This document shows, piece after piece, positions 12,838 to 19,183 of a stretch of DNA of 19,183 nucleotides. The notes below the pieces were generated by a model, which saw only the letters and a program-made list of their open reading frames with translations, was not told where the DNA came from and searched no databases. Position numbers and translations under genes: made by a program. Source of the stretch: an uncultured Clostridium sp. GTDB lineage: Bacteria > Bacillota_I > Bacilli_A > RF39 > UBA660. The DNA is taken from NCBI GenBank assembly GCA_945788325.1, contig CALZLL010000011.1, positions 1 to 19,183 of the forward strand. The letters run 5' to 3'. Within the stretch, counting starts at the first letter, position 1. Every line of letters starts with the position of its first letter.

Positions 12838-14865
12838 ATGAGTAAAAACTTGGTAATAGTAGAATCTCCTACTAAAACTAAAGCAATTGAAAAATATCTT
12901 GGTAGTGATTATAAAGTTGTATCTAGTAAAGGTCATATAAGAGATTTGGCTACTTCTGGAAAGTTTGGGCTTGGCGTTGATTTAGAAAATCATTTCGAAC
13001 CAAATTATACACCAATAAAAGGTAAGAAAAAAGATATTACAGCTTTAAAAAAAGATGCTAAATCATCTAAAAAAGTATATTTAGCAACTGACCCTGACCG
13101 TGAAGGAGAAGCTATCTCGTGGCACTTAAAAGATACGTTAGAACTTACTGATGATGATTATGAAAGAGTGGTTTTTAACGAGATAACTAAGGATGTTGTA
13201 AAAGAAGCTTTTAATCATCCTAGAAAAATAGATGATGATTTAGTTCATTCTCAAGAAACAAGAAGAATATTAGATAGAATAATTGGTTTTAGGTTAAGTA
13301 AGTTAATGCAATCTAAAACAGGTGGAAAATCTGCTGGTAGAGTTCAGTCTGTGGCTCTTAAATTAATCGTTGATAAAGAACGTGAAATAGAAGCTTTTAA
13401 CGAAGAAGAATATTGGACTATTACTGCTAAATTTCCTTCATTAGAAGCTAATTTAGATACCATAGATGGTAAAAAAGCTGATTTAAAAACAGAAGATGAT
13501 GCTGACAATGTAATAAATAATCTAAATGAAGAATTTATTGTATCAAACTATGAGACAAAACCAAAAAAGAAAGCATCTAAGTATCCTTTTATAACATCTA
13601 CAATGCAACAAGAAGCAATATCTAAGCTAGGTTTTTCTTCTAAAAAGACAATGCAAGTAGCGCAAAAATTATATGAAGGTATCGACATAGGAAATGAAAC
13701 CATTGGTTTAATTACTTACATGAGAACAGATTCTATTAGATTATCTGATGAATTTATAAAATCAAGTTATGCTTATATAAAAGAAAATTATGGTGAAGAG
13801 TATATTGGACACGTAAAAACATCTAAGAAAAAAGAAAATGTTCAAGATGCTCACGAAGCTATAAGACCTTCTAGTATAAATAGAACTCCAGAAAGCTTAA
13901 AAGATTATTTAACCAAAGATGAATATAAATTATATGAAATGATATATATAAGAGCTTTAGCTTCACTTATGAAAGAAGCTAAAGTAAATCAAAGTACCAT
14001 TACGTTAGATAATAATAACACTACTTTTAAAGCAACTGGACAAGTATTAATATTTGATGGTTATTTAAAAATTTATCAAAAGTTTGAATCTTCTGAAGAT
14101 AAGATATTACCTAAATATAAAGTTGGAGATGTATTAGTGGCTAAAGAAGTTGTTAAAGATCAACACTTTACTAAACCGCCTGCAAGATATACTGAAGCAA
14201 AGTTAATTAAGACGATGGAAGAATTAGGAATTGGAAGGCCATCAACCTATGCATCTACAATAAGTACGTTAACGCAAAGAGCATATGTAAAAATTGAAGA
14301 TAAAAAATTACACCCAACCGATGTTGGAATAGAAACAACTGATAAATTACAAGAATATTTTAGTGATTTAATAAACGTTAAATATACTGCTAAGATGGAG
14401 GAAGATTTAGATAAAATTGCTGAAGGGAAAAAAATCTGGTATAAATTATTAGAAAGTTTTTACAAAGATTTTGAACCAGAAGTAGAAAATGCATTTGATA
14501 AAATGGAGAAAAAAGAAGACGAACAAACTGGAGAGGTATGTCCTAATTGTGGTAAGCCAATGGTTATAAAAAATGGTAGATATGGGAAGTTTGAAGCATG
14601 CTCTGGATATCCAGAATGTAAATATATTAAGCCAAAAGAAAAAGCTCCAGTTGTTGAGGTTTGTGATTGTCCAAAATGTGGCGGTAAAATAGTTGAAAGG
14701 AAAACTAAACGTGGTAAAGTTTTCTATGGTTGCGGCAATTTTCCTAAATGTAAAGTAGCTGTATGGGATAAACCTACTGGTGATGTTTGTCCTGAATGTC
14801 ATAGTTTGCTTATTGAAGATAAAGATAAAATTATTAAGTGTAGTGCTTGTGATTATAAAAAATAA
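12838..14865 (+). CDS. topA: DNA topoisomerase I (type IA)
   Basis: A 675-residue enzyme relaxing negative supercoils. The Toprim domain starts VIVESPTK (E9) and has DPDREGE (85-91). The active-site tyrosine is Y294 in ITYMRTDS. Three C-terminal zinc ribbons carry complete Cys4 sets: 568/571/588/594, 611/614/632/638 and 651/654/668/671. AGGAGG stands before ATG 12838, 21 bases after rnhB. In Bacillus dprA precedes topA; it is absent here. Complete, no unusual features. Confidence 0.97.
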   Translation: MSKNLVIVESPTKTKAIEKYLGSDYKVVSSKGHIRDLATSGKFGLGVDLENHFEPNYTPIKGKKKDITALKKDAKSSKKVYLATDPDREGEAISWHLKDTLELTDDDYERVVFNEITKDVVKEAFNHPRKIDDDLVHSQETRRILDRIIGFRLSKLMQSKTGGKSAGRVQSVALKLIVDKEREIEAFNEEEYWTITAKFPSLEANLDTIDGKKADLKTEDDADNVINNLNEEFIVSNYETKPKKKASKYPFITSTMQQEAISKLGFSSKKTMQVAQKLYEGIDIGNETIGLITYMRTDSIRLSDEFIKSSYAYIKENYGEEYIGHVKTSKKKENVQDAHEAIRPSSINRTPESLKDYLTKDEYKLYEMIYIRALASLMKEAKVNQSTITLDNNNTTFKATGQVLIFDGYLKIYQKFESSEDKILPKYKVGDVLVAKEVVKDQHFTKPPARYTEAKLIKTMEELGIGRPSTYASTISTLTQRAYVKIEDKKLHPTDVGIETTDKLQEYFSDLINVKYTAKMEEDLDKIAEGKKIWYKLLESFYKDFEPEVENAFDKMEKKEDEQTGEVCPNCGKPMVIKNGRYGKFEACSGYPECKYIKPKEKAPVVEVCDCPKCGGKIVERKTKRGKVFYGCGNFPKCKVAVWDKPTGDVCPECHSLLIEDKDKIIKCSACDYKK

Positions 14866-14888
14866 AGTTAGGATTTTCCTAGCTTTTT
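14865..14888 (+). terminator. Terminator after topA
   Basis: AAGTTAGGA (14865-14873) pairs with TCCTAGCTT (14877-14885) with one G-T, loop TTT, then a T run. It closes the rbgA-topA operon. The following ~135 bases hold small palindromes (around 14891-14912) and a TATAAT at 14991-14996. Confidence 0.8.
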
Positions 14889-15022
14889 ACATACCAAACA
14901 TATGTATGTTTACTTTTTTTAATATTTATGCTATCCTTAATTAGTCAGCAAAATTATGTTGATTAAATGGTTTATTATAATCATATAGAATATAATATAA
15001 TCGAATAAAGAGGTTGATTACG

Positions 15023-15523
15023 TTGAATTTAATGAATAGAATATATAAAGATAATGAATATATGAGTGTTGCTAAACCAATTTTAACTCACAAAGAATTT
15101 ATGAAGACTAAATCAATTGTGCATCATGGTAATACTAGGTATAATCACTCAGTTAGAGTTTCATATGTAGCATATAAATTATCAAAAATTTTGGGTTTTG
15201 ATAATGATGCTGTAATAAGGGCTGGAGCTTTGCATGATTTCTTTTTAATAAGAGATGATAAAAATATTATGACTTCTACAAAAATGTTAATAGAACATCC
15301 TAAAATAGCAAAAGAAAATGCTATTAACTATTTTGGTATTAACGAAAAAGAACAAAATATTATAGAGTCACATATGTTTCCGATATCTGATGTGGTTCCT
15401 AAGTCAAAAGAAGCTTGGTTAGTTACGTTATCAGATAAAATAGTTGCATTATTTGAAGGCGCTAGCAGAGCTAAAGCTCAAGTAACTGTATGGATGTTAT
15501 TCTTAATCAATTTTATAAGATAA
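15023..15523 (+). CDS. HD-domain phosphohydrolase
   Basis: A 166-residue metal-dependent HD protein. Ligand pattern: H34/H35 with NHS at 41-43, HD at 71-72 (AGALHDFF), H92, H117 (ESHMFP) and D138 (LSDKI). This order matches a common Firmicutes group of uncharacterised HD hydrolases. Start chosen at TTG 15023, 9 bases after AAAGAGG; the first ATG (15032) is too far from the SD. The extreme C-terminus is hydrophobic (VTVWMLFLINFI), possibly a membrane anchor. A terminator follows directly. Substrate unknown. Confidence 0.83.
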   Translation: MNLMNRIYKDNEYMSVAKPILTHKEFMKTKSIVHHGNTRYNHSVRVSYVAYKLSKILGFDNDAVIRAGALHDFFLIRDDKNIMTSTKMLIEHPKIAKENAINYFGINEKEQNIIESHMFPISDVVPKSKEAWLVTLSDKIVALFEGASRAKAQVTVWMLFLINFIR

Positions 15524-15525
15524 TA

Positions 15526-15560
15526 AAAACACATAAATTAAAAAGTTATGTGTTTTATTT
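15526..15560. terminator. Bidirectional terminator
   Basis: AAAACACATA (15526-15535) pairs with TATGTGTTTT (15547-15556), T-rich on both outer sides. It ends the HD gene on plus and the tRNA-Arg transcript on minus. Confidence 0.8.
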
Positions 15561-15565
15561 TTATA

Positions 15566-15642
15566 TGGCGTCCCAGGCGCGATTCGAACGCGCGACCCCT
15601 CGCTTAGGAGGCGAGTGCTCTATCCAGCTGAGCTACTGAGAC
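15566..15642 (-). tRNA. tRNA-Arg (anticodon CCT)
   Basis: A 77-base cloverleaf on the minus strand. Acceptor GTCTCAG pairs with CTGGGAC (one T-G), discriminator G, CCA encoded. Anticodon stem CTCGC/GCGAG with loop CTCCTAA gives CCT, reading AGG. The T arm has TTCGAAT. The promoter is the minus-strand ATTATA box at 15653-15658. It is oriented against both neighbouring genes. Confidence 0.97.
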
Positions 15643-15652
15643 ATATGTGTTT

Positions 15653-15685
15653 ATTATATCATAATTTTAAATAATATGATATAAT
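15653..15685. promoter_or_regulatory. Symmetric divergent promoter pair (tRNA-Arg / patatin)
   Basis: ATTATATCAT (15653-15662) and ATGATATAAT (15676-15685) are exact inverted repeats, each an extended -10 (TGATATAAT) in opposite directions. The plus box serves the patatin gene, the minus box the tRNA. The 13-base centre is too short for normal -35 elements to be separate, so the two promoters may compete. Confidence 0.65.
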
Positions 15686-15708
15686 TAATATTAATTTGAG
15701 AGGTAAAT

Positions 15709-16923
15709 ATGAAAAGAGCAGTGGTATTATCTGGTGGTGGAGCAAAAGGAGCTTATGAAATAGGTGTTTGGAAGGCGCTTCGAAGATTAGGTATTAAATA
15801 TGATATTGTAACGGGTACTTCGGTTGGTGCTTTAAATGGTGTATTAATGGTTCAAGACGATTATTATAAAGCTCTTAAACTTTGGTATTACATGGATTAT
15901 AATAAAGTAATTGATATAGAGATAAAAGGTAAATATAGTACTAAAAAAGGTAAGGAAGAAATATTAAAAAAATATGCCAAAGGTATGATAAGTGGTGGCT
16001 ATGAATTATCCGGGTTAGAAAAAGTAATTGATGGGGCTTTTGATGATAAGAAATTTATAAAATCAAGTATCGATTATGGTTTAGTGACGACGTATTTTCC
16101 ATCACTAAAACCTAAGTTAGTAAAAAAATCTACTTTAAAAAGCAAAGAATTAAAGAAATACTTATTAGCAACTGCTTCTTGTTTTCCTGCTTTTAAACCG
16201 ACAAAAATAGGTAATAATTTATATATAGATGGTGGATATTATGATAATTTACCAATTAATTTAGCAATTGATTTAGGAGCGGAAGAAGTAATTGCAGTAG
16301 ATATGGGATCAATTGGGTTAGTAAAACCAGTTAAAAATAAATACGTAAAAATAACATACATAAGGCCTAGAAATGACTTAGGAAGTTTTCTTGCTTTTGA
16401 AAAAGATTATTCTAGGATTGCTATTAGTCTTGGCTATAATGATGCCATGAAAACATATGGAATGTTAGATGGTAATAAATATACGTTTAAAAAAGGTTCA
16501 TTAAAGAGAAATTATCAAAGAATAAGTGGTAAGTTTTATAAATTTTTAGATAAATACTATTTTAATTCATTATTTAAAATTAAATATAATAAGTTAACTG
16601 GTGTAAATAAAGAATTAGAATTTAATAAAATATTAGAATTAACCGCTAGTGCTTTTTCTATTAATCCAGGTAAAATATATAGAACTTCACTATTTAACAT
16701 CATCATAAAAAAGGAATTTTTAAAAACAAAAATTAAGTCTTTTAATTCAATTAAAACAGCTATAAAAAATAATAATTTAAAAAAGGCTTTTGTTAGTAAA
16801 GAACTAGTTTGCTATATATATACTGAACTTAAAAATGATAAAAAAAGATCAATTAAAAGATTGCAAGTAATGTTTCCGGATGCTTTTTTAAGTGCTTTAT
16901 ACTTACTATCAATAACAAATTAA
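15709..16923 (+). CDS. Patatin-like phospholipase
   Basis: A 404-residue patatin-family acyl hydrolase. The oxyanion loop is SGGGAKGAYEIG (8-19), the nucleophile is S38 in GTSVG (36-40), and the catalytic aspartate is D174 in IDGGYYDNLP (173-182), giving the Ser-Asp dyad. The catalytic domain ends about residue 220. The C-terminal 150 residues are lysine-rich and unrecognised. No signal peptide or membrane span, so probably cytosolic and acting on membrane lipids or acyl esters. SD GAGAGG before ATG 15709. Followed 22 bases later by the second HD gene. Confidence 0.92.
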   Translation: MKRAVVLSGGGAKGAYEIGVWKALRRLGIKYDIVTGTSVGALNGVLMVQDDYYKALKLWYYMDYNKVIDIEIKGKYSTKKGKEEILKKYAKGMISGGYELSGLEKVIDGAFDDKKFIKSSIDYGLVTTYFPSLKPKLVKKSTLKSKELKKYLLATASCFPAFKPTKIGNNLYIDGGYYDNLPINLAIDLGAEEVIAVDMGSIGLVKPVKNKYVKITYIRPRNDLGSFLAFEKDYSRIAISLGYNDAMKTYGMLDGNKYTFKKGSLKRNYQRISGKFYKFLDKYYFNSLFKIKYNKLTGVNKELEFNKILELTASAFSINPGKIYRTSLFNIIIKKEFLKTKIKSFNSIKTAIKNNNLKKAFVSKELVCYIYTELKNDKKRSIKRLQVMFPDAFLSALYLLSITN

Positions 16924-16945
16924 CTGAACTATAACAGGAGGTATC

Positions 16946-17536
16946 ATGAATAATAATGATAAAATAAATAAATTACAAATAGAATTAAATTATATAAAAA
17001 ATCCAAGATATAAAGAAAGTGCAGAAGTAATTATCGGGTTACTTCCAAATTATTTTTTTGAAGTTCCAGCTTCTTCAACTGGCAAGTATCATCCTTCTTT
17101 TTCTTTAGGTGATGGTGGCCTTTTAAGACACACTAAAGCTGCTGTTAGAATAGCATATGAGATGTTTAATGATGAGAGTATAACTGGAGCATATTCTAAT
17201 AATGAAAAAGATTTAATGTTAATTGCACTTATGCTTCATGATGGATTAAAATCAGGATTAGAAAAATCTATGTATACTAAGTTTGAACATCCATTATTAA
17301 TTTGTAATTATATAAAAGAAAATCAAGCTAAAACGAAGTTTACTGATAAAGAAATAAATTTTATAACACACGTTATATCATCTCACATGGGACCATGGAA
17401 TACTAATAACTATAGTGAAGTTATCTTACCTAAACCAGAGTCTAAGTTTCAAAGGTTTGTTCATATGTGTGATTATTTAGCAAGCCGTAAGTTTTTAGAT
17501 GTTAAGTTTGATAATGATAATAATATAGAAGACTAG
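16946..17536 (+). CDS. HD-domain protein, second copy type
   Basis: A 196-residue HD hydrolase not closely similar to the one at 15023. Ligands: H62 (GLLRHTKAAV), HD at 98-99 (LMLHDGLKSG), H115 (FEHP), H147 (SSHMGPW) and D176 (MCDYLASRK). The helical N-terminal 50 residues are extra. Strong SD AGGAGG. Probably cotranscribed with the patatin gene, which hints at lipid- or nucleotide-linked metabolism, but no substrate can be assigned. Confidence 0.85.
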   Translation: MNNNDKINKLQIELNYIKNPRYKESAEVIIGLLPNYFFEVPASSTGKYHPSFSLGDGGLLRHTKAAVRIAYEMFNDESITGAYSNNEKDLMLIALMLHDGLKSGLEKSMYTKFEHPLLICNYIKENQAKTKFTDKEINFITHVISSHMGPWNTNNYSEVILPKPESKFQRFVHMCDYLASRKFLDVKFDNDNNIED

Positions 17537-17545
17537 TGATTGTAA

Positions 17546-17911
17546 ATGATAATAAGTAATTATTATGTTGGTAACAAATATAATATTATTGATATATTTA
17601 TTATAGAACTCATAAAAAACAATATTAGCTATGTATTAATAAATAATCAGAATTATGTTGAAATTCATTTCTTAGATAATATATATAGACTTTATTTTAA
17701 TTGTTATAATAATATTGATTTTGAAAATGATGATCCTTTTAGTGGATTATTTAATAAATTATCTTATAATAATACTAATCAGTGGTTTTCTGATTCACAA
17801 AAAATATCTTTTAATAATGGAAAGAAACGCCCAGGTTTTAAAAAGTATACTAAAAAAATGTATAACCAAGATAAAAATAAGTATGGCAAGACAAATGTAA
17901 AAGGTTACTAA
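17546..17911 (+). CDS. Hypothetical small protein, 121 aa
   Basis: Not recognised. The N-terminal 45 residues alternate hydrophobic strands (IIDIFIIELIKNNISYVLI, then YVEIHFLDNIYRLYF), a compact alpha/beta look. The C-terminal third is basic and aromatic (KKRPGFKKYTKKMYNQDKNK). The start ATG 17546 has only a weak GTGAT SD, so translation may depend on coupling to the HD gene ending 9 bases upstream. Very Asn/Tyr-rich. Probably real, given length and operon position. Confidence 0.55.
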   Translation: MIISNYYVGNKYNIIDIFIIELIKNNISYVLINNQNYVEIHFLDNIYRLYFNCYNNIDFENDDPFSGLFNKLSYNNTNQWFSDSQKISFNNGKKRPGFKKYTKKMYNQDKNKYGKTNVKGY

Positions 17912-17932
17912 ATTTAAAAAAAGTTAATAAAA

Positions 17933-17980
17933 AAATACATTCTTATTGTGCTAATAAATATAATGTGATAGAATGTATTT
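17933..17980 (+). promoter_or_regulatory. Inverted repeat enclosing the tRNA-Thr promoter
   Basis: AAATACATTCT (17933-17943) is the exact inverted mate of AGAATGTATTT (17970-17980), with TATAAT (17959-17964) between. The -10 position suits a start near 17971, 15 bases before the tRNA. No T run follows, so it is not a normal terminator for the upstream gene. Confidence 0.45.
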
Positions 17981-17985
17981 AGCTT

Positions 17986-18059
17986 GCCTCCTTAGTTAAG
18001 TGGTATAACGCAGCCATGGTAAGGCTGAATTGTAAGTTCGATTCTTACAGGAGGCACCA
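17986..18059 (+). tRNA. tRNA-Thr (anticodon GGT)
   Basis: A 74-base cloverleaf. Acceptor GCCTCCT pairs with AGGAGGC, discriminator A, CCA encoded. D stem GTTA/TAAC, anticodon stem CAGCC/GGCTG with loop ATGGTAA giving GGT (Thr ACC/ACU), T stem GTAAG/CTTAC. A stable hairpin (18072-18088) and a terminator follow. Confidence 0.95.
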
Positions 18060-18096
18060 GATTGATAGGAAACTCGAACTTTTCGAGTAAAAATTT

Positions 18097-18123
18097 AAAA
18101 CGACTTGTAAAAAAGTCGTTTTT
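18097..18123. terminator. Terminator after tRNA-Thr, usable from both sides
   Basis: AAAACGACTT (18097-18106) pairs with AAGTCGTTTT (18113-18122), T tail on plus. On minus the T-rich exit could also end the putative toxin message. It overlaps the -35 of the plus-strand RNA promoter. Confidence 0.82.
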
Positions 18124-18133
18124 ATGTTATTAT
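18105..18133 (+). promoter_or_regulatory. Promoter of the putative antitoxin RNA
   Basis: TTGTAA (18105-18110), a 17-base spacer and TATTAT (18128-18133), with TGT just before it making an extended -10. Start expected near 18140. Confidence 0.5.
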
Positions 18134-18139
18134 GTATAT

Positions 18140-18251
18140 AGATGAAGAAATCTTCATAAAATATTAAAGGAACACTTAATATTGCAGTGTTGAGTGTAGC
18201 CGATTATATCGATTCCACCTAAATCAAAGCTGAGTTAGGTGGATTTCTTTT
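18140..18251 (+). ncRNA. Candidate antisense antitoxin RNA (~110 nt)
   Basis: No reading frame with an SD lies in this stretch, but it is full of hairpins: ATGAAG/CTTCAT (near 18143-18158), AACACT/AGTGTT (near 18171-18191), CGAT/ATCG (18201-18211), and a terminal stem TCCACCTAA (18214-18222) with TTAGGTGGA (18235-18243) followed by TTTCTTTT. Its 3' end overlaps the stop codon of the minus-strand peptide gene, so it is antisense to that gene's 3' untranslated region. The ends are estimates from promoter and terminator. Confidence 0.45.
18214..18251 (+). terminator. Hairpin at the convergent 3' ends
   Basis: A 9-bp perfect stem, 12-base loop and T-rich tail on plus. On the minus strand the same hairpin lies 6 bases after the peptide stop codon but lacks a T run. 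Confidence 0.75.
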
Positions 18252-18333
18252 ATATTAATACTATAAATAGTAAGAATAGTAAAAGGAAGATAATTATTAC
18301 TAGAGATAGAATTAAAAAATCCTTCTTGTTCAT
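18250..18333 (-). CDS. Putative type I toxin: 27-residue hydrophobic peptide
   Basis: On the minus strand an ATG at 18333 follows GGGAGG (18346-18341) by 7 bases, an exceptionally strong SD in this AT-rich DNA. The peptide opens MNKKDF and then runs as about 21 consecutive Ile, Leu, Val and Phe residues (one Ser) to its TAA, i.e. a single membrane helix with a short basic N-terminus. Such peptides are typical toxins of type I systems (Fst, TxpA, BsrG classes), although it lacks the charged C-terminal tail of Fst. A hairpin (CTTCT...AGAAG) abuts the SD. Promoter at 18397-18425; a convergent antisense RNA overlaps its stop. A chance hydrophobic frame in AT-rich DNA is the main alternative. Confidence 0.55.
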   Translation of the reverse strand: MNKKDFLILSLVIIIFLLLFLLFIVLI

Positions 18334-18396
18334 ATTCTCGCCTCCCTTCTTTCAAGAAGTTTGGCTCCACCCAACTATTAAATGTTCCTATATGCA

Positions 18397-18425
18397 ATTT
18401 TATCAAACATTTGTTCTTTGCACAA
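18397..18425 (-). promoter_or_regulatory. Promoter of the putative toxin gene
   Basis: Read on minus: TTGTGC (18425-18420), 17 bases, TAAAAT (18402-18397) preceded by TGA, i.e. an extended -10. Start near 18390 gives a leader of about 57 bases. Confidence 0.65.
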
Positions 18426-18527
18426 GAGATTTTCAGAAAATAATTAACTAAAATTCCGTTTTAGTAACGCACTATGCTATTGGCAAAGCCAATAACGGTG
18501 TGCAAAGGGAATCACTTGTTTGATAAA
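18399..18527. repeat. Inverted repeat around the toxin promoter
   Basis: TTTATCAAACA (18399-18409) and CTTTGCACA (18416-18424) have exact inverted mates TGTTTGATAAA (18517-18527) and TGTGCAAAG (18499-18507). The left arm contains the toxin -35 and -10; the right arm looks like a degenerate, oppositely facing copy with a longer spacer. Confidence 0.65.
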
Positions 18528-18537
18528 GTGATTTTTT
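18447..18537 (+). ncRNA. Possible small structured RNA
   Basis: Three hairpins in a row: CTAAAA/TTTTAG (near 18448-18464), TATTGGC/GCCAATA with an AAA loop (18478-18494), and a terminator AATCACTT/AAGTGATT (18510-18533) with six T. No reading frame has an SD. A plus promoter is not clear (a lone TAAAAT at 18449-18454), so this may be only the structured upstream side of the toxin gene. Confidence 0.3.
18510..18537 (+). terminator. Intrinsic terminator
   Basis: An 8-bp perfect stem, loop GTTTGATA, T run 18532-18537. It shields the GNAT gene from upstream transcription. Bases 18538-18660 show no gene or clear promoter. Confidence 0.75.
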
Positions 18538-18679
18538 GTTTATTTGAATTTTTGTAGTGAAATGAGTGAGTGACATTTATAAATTAGAAATATTTAATAT
18601 ATATGAATCGGAAAAAATTGGAAACTTATGATGTAATGTAACTGACAAATAAATAGTAATTTGAAAGTGAGAGGTCATT

Positions 18680-19135
18680 ATGGAAATATTAAATTTGAAA
18701 GATAAAATTAATTTTTTAGAGGAAGTTGCAGAGTTGGAGTATGATGAATGGGCAGATAACAAAAAAGAAAACAGAATAATTAGAATTGGTAATAAAATTA
18801 ATAGAATAAAAAAATTAATGCTAGATAAAAACTTTTGTAAATTAATTTTAATTGATAACAATGAGTTAATTGGTTTTATATCTATTTTCCCAAATGATTG
18901 TGAAGAGGAAAAAGATTTATCGCCTTGGTATGCAACAATGTATGTAAAAGAAAAGTATAGAGGAAGAGGGTATTCTAAAATGCTTAATGACGCAATAATA
19001 AAGGAAGCATTTAATAGAGGATTTGAAAAACTATATTTGAAAACTGATTTGGAAAATTATTATGAAAAATTTGGAGCACAATATATCAAAAAATTATCAT
19101 CAGGAGAAAAACTATATTACATAAAAACTAAATAA
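18680..19135 (+). CDS. GNAT-family N-acetyltransferase
   Basis: A 151-residue acetyltransferase. The acetyl-CoA loop is MYVKEKYRGRGYSKMLND (87-104), with the consensus R-G-x-G-Y at 94-98 fully kept. Beta-2/3 (KLILIDNNELIGFISIF) and the C-terminal NYYEKFGAQYI (about 125-136) are standard GNAT elements. SD GAGAGGT before ATG 18680. Only weakly similar to the GNAT at 6126. Substrate unknown. The last ~48 bases of the window hold nothing recognisable. Confidence 0.9.
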   Translation: MEILNLKDKINFLEEVAELEYDEWADNKKENRIIRIGNKINRIKKLMLDKNFCKLILIDNNELIGFISIFPNDCEEEKDLSPWYATMYVKEKYRGRGYSKMLNDAIIKEAFNRGFEKLYLKTDLENYYEKFGAQYIKKLSSGEKLYYIKTK

Positions 19136-19183
19136 CAAATTACAAGTATACTTTAAGATGTAAATAATTTAATATTTATATCT

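Larger units (their letters stand above)
18214..18374. repeat. Direct repeat TCCACC(T/C)AA linking toxin leader and antitoxin hairpin
   Basis: Plus-strand TCCACCTAA (18214-18222) recurs as TCCACCCAA (18366-18374). The first is in the antitoxin terminator stem, the second is antisense to the peptide's 5' leader. The antitoxin copy can therefore pair with the leader (UUGGGUGGA) over 9 bp with one G-U, about 20 bases upstream of the peptide SD. The toxin message can also pair its own two ends. Confidence 0.6.

Noticed and set aside
14449..14802. 117-codon open frame on the minus strand inside topA
   Set aside because: Exact antisense of the zinc-ribbon coding region, no SD, and a composition typical of a shadow frame.
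17933..17980. 11-bp inverted repeat as terminator of the 17546 gene
   Set aside because: Loop of 26 bases and no T run; it encloses the tRNA promoter instead.
18140..18251. Resemblance of the plus-strand RNA to a tracrRNA or riboswitch
   Set aside because: No CRISPR repeats, no cas genes and no downstream gene in the right orientation; convergence with the peptide gene fits an antisense RNA better.
18224..18451. Longer open frames on both strands across the toxin region (60 and 70 codons)
   Set aside because: The minus frame starts upstream of the mapped-by-motif transcription start in another frame without SD; the plus frame lacks SD and is antisense to the hydrophobic peptide.

Overview
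The window is very AT-rich DNA from a low-GC Gram-positive bacterium (Firmicutes, Bacilli/Mollicutes-like side). The evidence is gene content and order: the last codons of the housekeeping sigma factor followed by trmK, then rimM-trmD-rplS-lepB and rbgA-rnhB-topA, which is the Bacillus-type arrangement. GGAGG/GGTGAT-type Shine-Dalgarno sites are frequent, promoters are mostly extended -10 (TGnTATAAT), and intrinsic terminators are tightly packed. All tryptophans in the recognised proteins are TGG and rimM ends in TGA, so the standard bacterial code applies rather than the Mycoplasma code. I cannot name the genus; an uncultured gut lineage is a guess.

Layout. (1) 1-4887: sigma factor tail, trmK, an unknown 330-aa protein, a YgjP-like metallopeptidase, a SpoU-type RNA methyltransferase, rimM, and a trmD with an unusual C-terminal extension of about 165 residues. 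(2) 4888-5952: rplS with its own promoter and structured leader, then signal peptidase I. (3) 5953-10735: an accessory island between lepB and rbgA holding a GNAT acetyltransferase, gene debris, a MazG-like pyrophosphohydrolase, a P-loop kinase with a ParB/sulfiredoxin-like partner, a protein with ADP-ribosyltransferase-like motifs, and a nucleoside phosphorylase. These genes are separated by near-identical intergenic repeats: a ~250-bp repeat (R1, R2) and a 73-bp terminator-promoter-SD repeat (A1, A2). Short SD-led reading frames begin in these modules. (4) 10736-14888: rbgA, an unknown gene, rnhB, topA. (5) 14889-18123: an HD hydrolase, tRNA-Arg(CCT) on the minus strand, a patatin-like lipase, a second HD protein, an unknown small protein, tRNA-Thr(GGT). 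(6) 18097-18540: a gene-poor block of hairpins that I read as a candidate type I toxin-antitoxin locus, followed by a GNAT acetyltransferase.

Function. The backbone is translation and ribosome-assembly housekeeping (TrmK, SpoU methyltransferase, RimM, TrmD, L19, RbgA, two tRNAs) with secretion (LepB) and DNA topology/repair (RnhB, TopA). The island looks like serially acquired small nucleotide-metabolism or defence-like genes, each behind a short transcription unit (promoter, SD, mini-ORF, terminator) and then a fresh promoter.

The strongest candidate for something undescribed is at 18097-18425. On the minus strand there is a 27-residue, almost purely hydrophobic peptide with a GGGAGG Shine-Dalgarno and a good promoter. 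A convergent plus-strand RNA of about 110 nt ends in a hairpin overlapping the peptide's stop codon. A 9-nt motif shared between that hairpin and the toxin leader would allow antisense pairing near the ribosome binding site, much like the Fst/par architecture. All of this is read from sequence alone and is untested.
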